Part shown: positions 22,110 through 22,303 of the stretch, in pieces
How positions within the stretch are numbered: the first letter of the stretch is position 1
Layout: every line of letters starts with the position of its first letter
Source of the DNA: JAGVSR01 sp964458265
Lineage (GTDB): Bacteria; Pseudomonadota; Alphaproteobacteria; Rhizobiales; Hyphomicrobiaceae
Length of the DNA stretch: 22,303 nt
Direction: 5' to 3'
NCBI GenBank assembly: GCA_964458265.1
Contig: CAYWIF010000043.1
Coordinates: 1 to 22,303 of the forward strand
Notes under the pieces: model-generated
What the model was told of the DNA's origin: nothing
Database searches by the model: none
The model's input: the letters and a program-made list of their open reading frames with translations, nothing else
Position numbers and translations under genes: made by a program

Positions 22110-22303
22110 CTATTCTCCCCACTACCTTGACCCGAAGTGCGTTCGACCACACTCGATGCCGTGCCTGTCTTCGGGTCGCGCCCGTAAAAATCCGGGGCTT
22201 CGTTGAACACGCACAGCACTTCCTTGCCGCGTCGCAAGCGAAGCTGGGCAAACACGCCGTGGATCACGACAAATTCGTCGCGGACATCGAAGGGAACGAT
22301 GCT
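22106..22303 (-). CDS. virB9: VirB9-type channel protein, C-terminal part (start beyond window)
   Basis: The minus-strand frame is open from the window's end to a TGA at 22108-22106 and gives 65 residues. VVIHGVFAQLRLRRGKEVL and CVFNEAPDFYGRDP match the C-terminal domain of VirB9, which joins VirB7 and VirB10 to make the outer-membrane core. The tail (KTGTASSVVERTSGQG) is polar. Its stop overlaps the virB10 start (ATGA). The N-terminal part lies beyond position 22303. Confidence 0.85.
   Translation of the reverse strand, partial: SIVPFDVRDEFVVIHGVFAQLRLRRGKEVLCVFNEAPDFYGRDPKTGTASSVVERTSGQGSGENR

Overview
The window looks like part of a conjugative element (plasmid or ICE) from an alphaproteobacterium, most likely a sphingomonad. 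This is inferred from the high GC content, the alphaproteobacterial style of the MobC/VirD2-like relaxase and VirB genes, and the sphingomonad-like metal genes. No rRNA, tRNA, CRISPR array, insertion sequence or integrase was seen.

Layout. (1) Positions 1-3930, plus strand: the tail of a DUF736 gene with a terminator hairpin, a low-GC cargo gene (DUF4238 family), a 540-bp non-coding stretch that looks like the origin of transfer, then mobC and a VirD2-like (MOBP) relaxase joined by a TAATG overlap. The oriT candidate has two strong inverted repeats and a 9-bp core identical to the Agrobacterium T-DNA border core. (2) Positions 3948-13949, minus strand: one tightly packed ten-gene metal-resistance operon. 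In transcription order it encodes a short CDF-like transporter with an N-terminal Cys cluster, a SAM-dependent methyltransferase, an SRPBCC-DUF3703 fusion, a small His-rich CzcI-like periplasmic protein, CzcC, CzcB and CzcA (a tripartite RND efflux pump), a DUF305 lipoprotein, an unrecognised periplasmic protein and a CzcD-type CDF transporter. (3) Positions 13950-17306: the operon promoter with a MerR-type operator, a divergent FecA-like TonB receptor preceded by a Fur-like box, and merR followed by a DUF3147 membrane protein. (4) Positions 17333-22303, minus strand: the type IV secretion part, in transcription order virB9 (partial), virB10, virB11, virD4 and an LPD7-domain gene.

How it works together. 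The relaxase and MobC should process oriT. VirD4, VirB11, VirB10 and VirB9 form the coupling protein and channel. The metal island sits between the mobilisation and channel modules. The MerR protein has the Cys77/Cys112/Cys120 pattern of Cd/Pb/Zn sensors. Its likely operator occurs twice with the same ACCCTGTA-type arms: once inside the efflux promoter, with the 19-bp spacer typical of MerR activation, and once just ahead of merR itself, where it should act by autoregulation. Cytoplasmic metal would be passed to the periplasm by the CDF proteins, handled by the His-rich and DUF305 proteins, and expelled by CzcCBA. The methyltransferase and SRPBCC-DUF3703 genes have no obvious role in efflux and are the least explained part of the operon.

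All family calls come from reading the sequence and from remembered family features. No database search was run.
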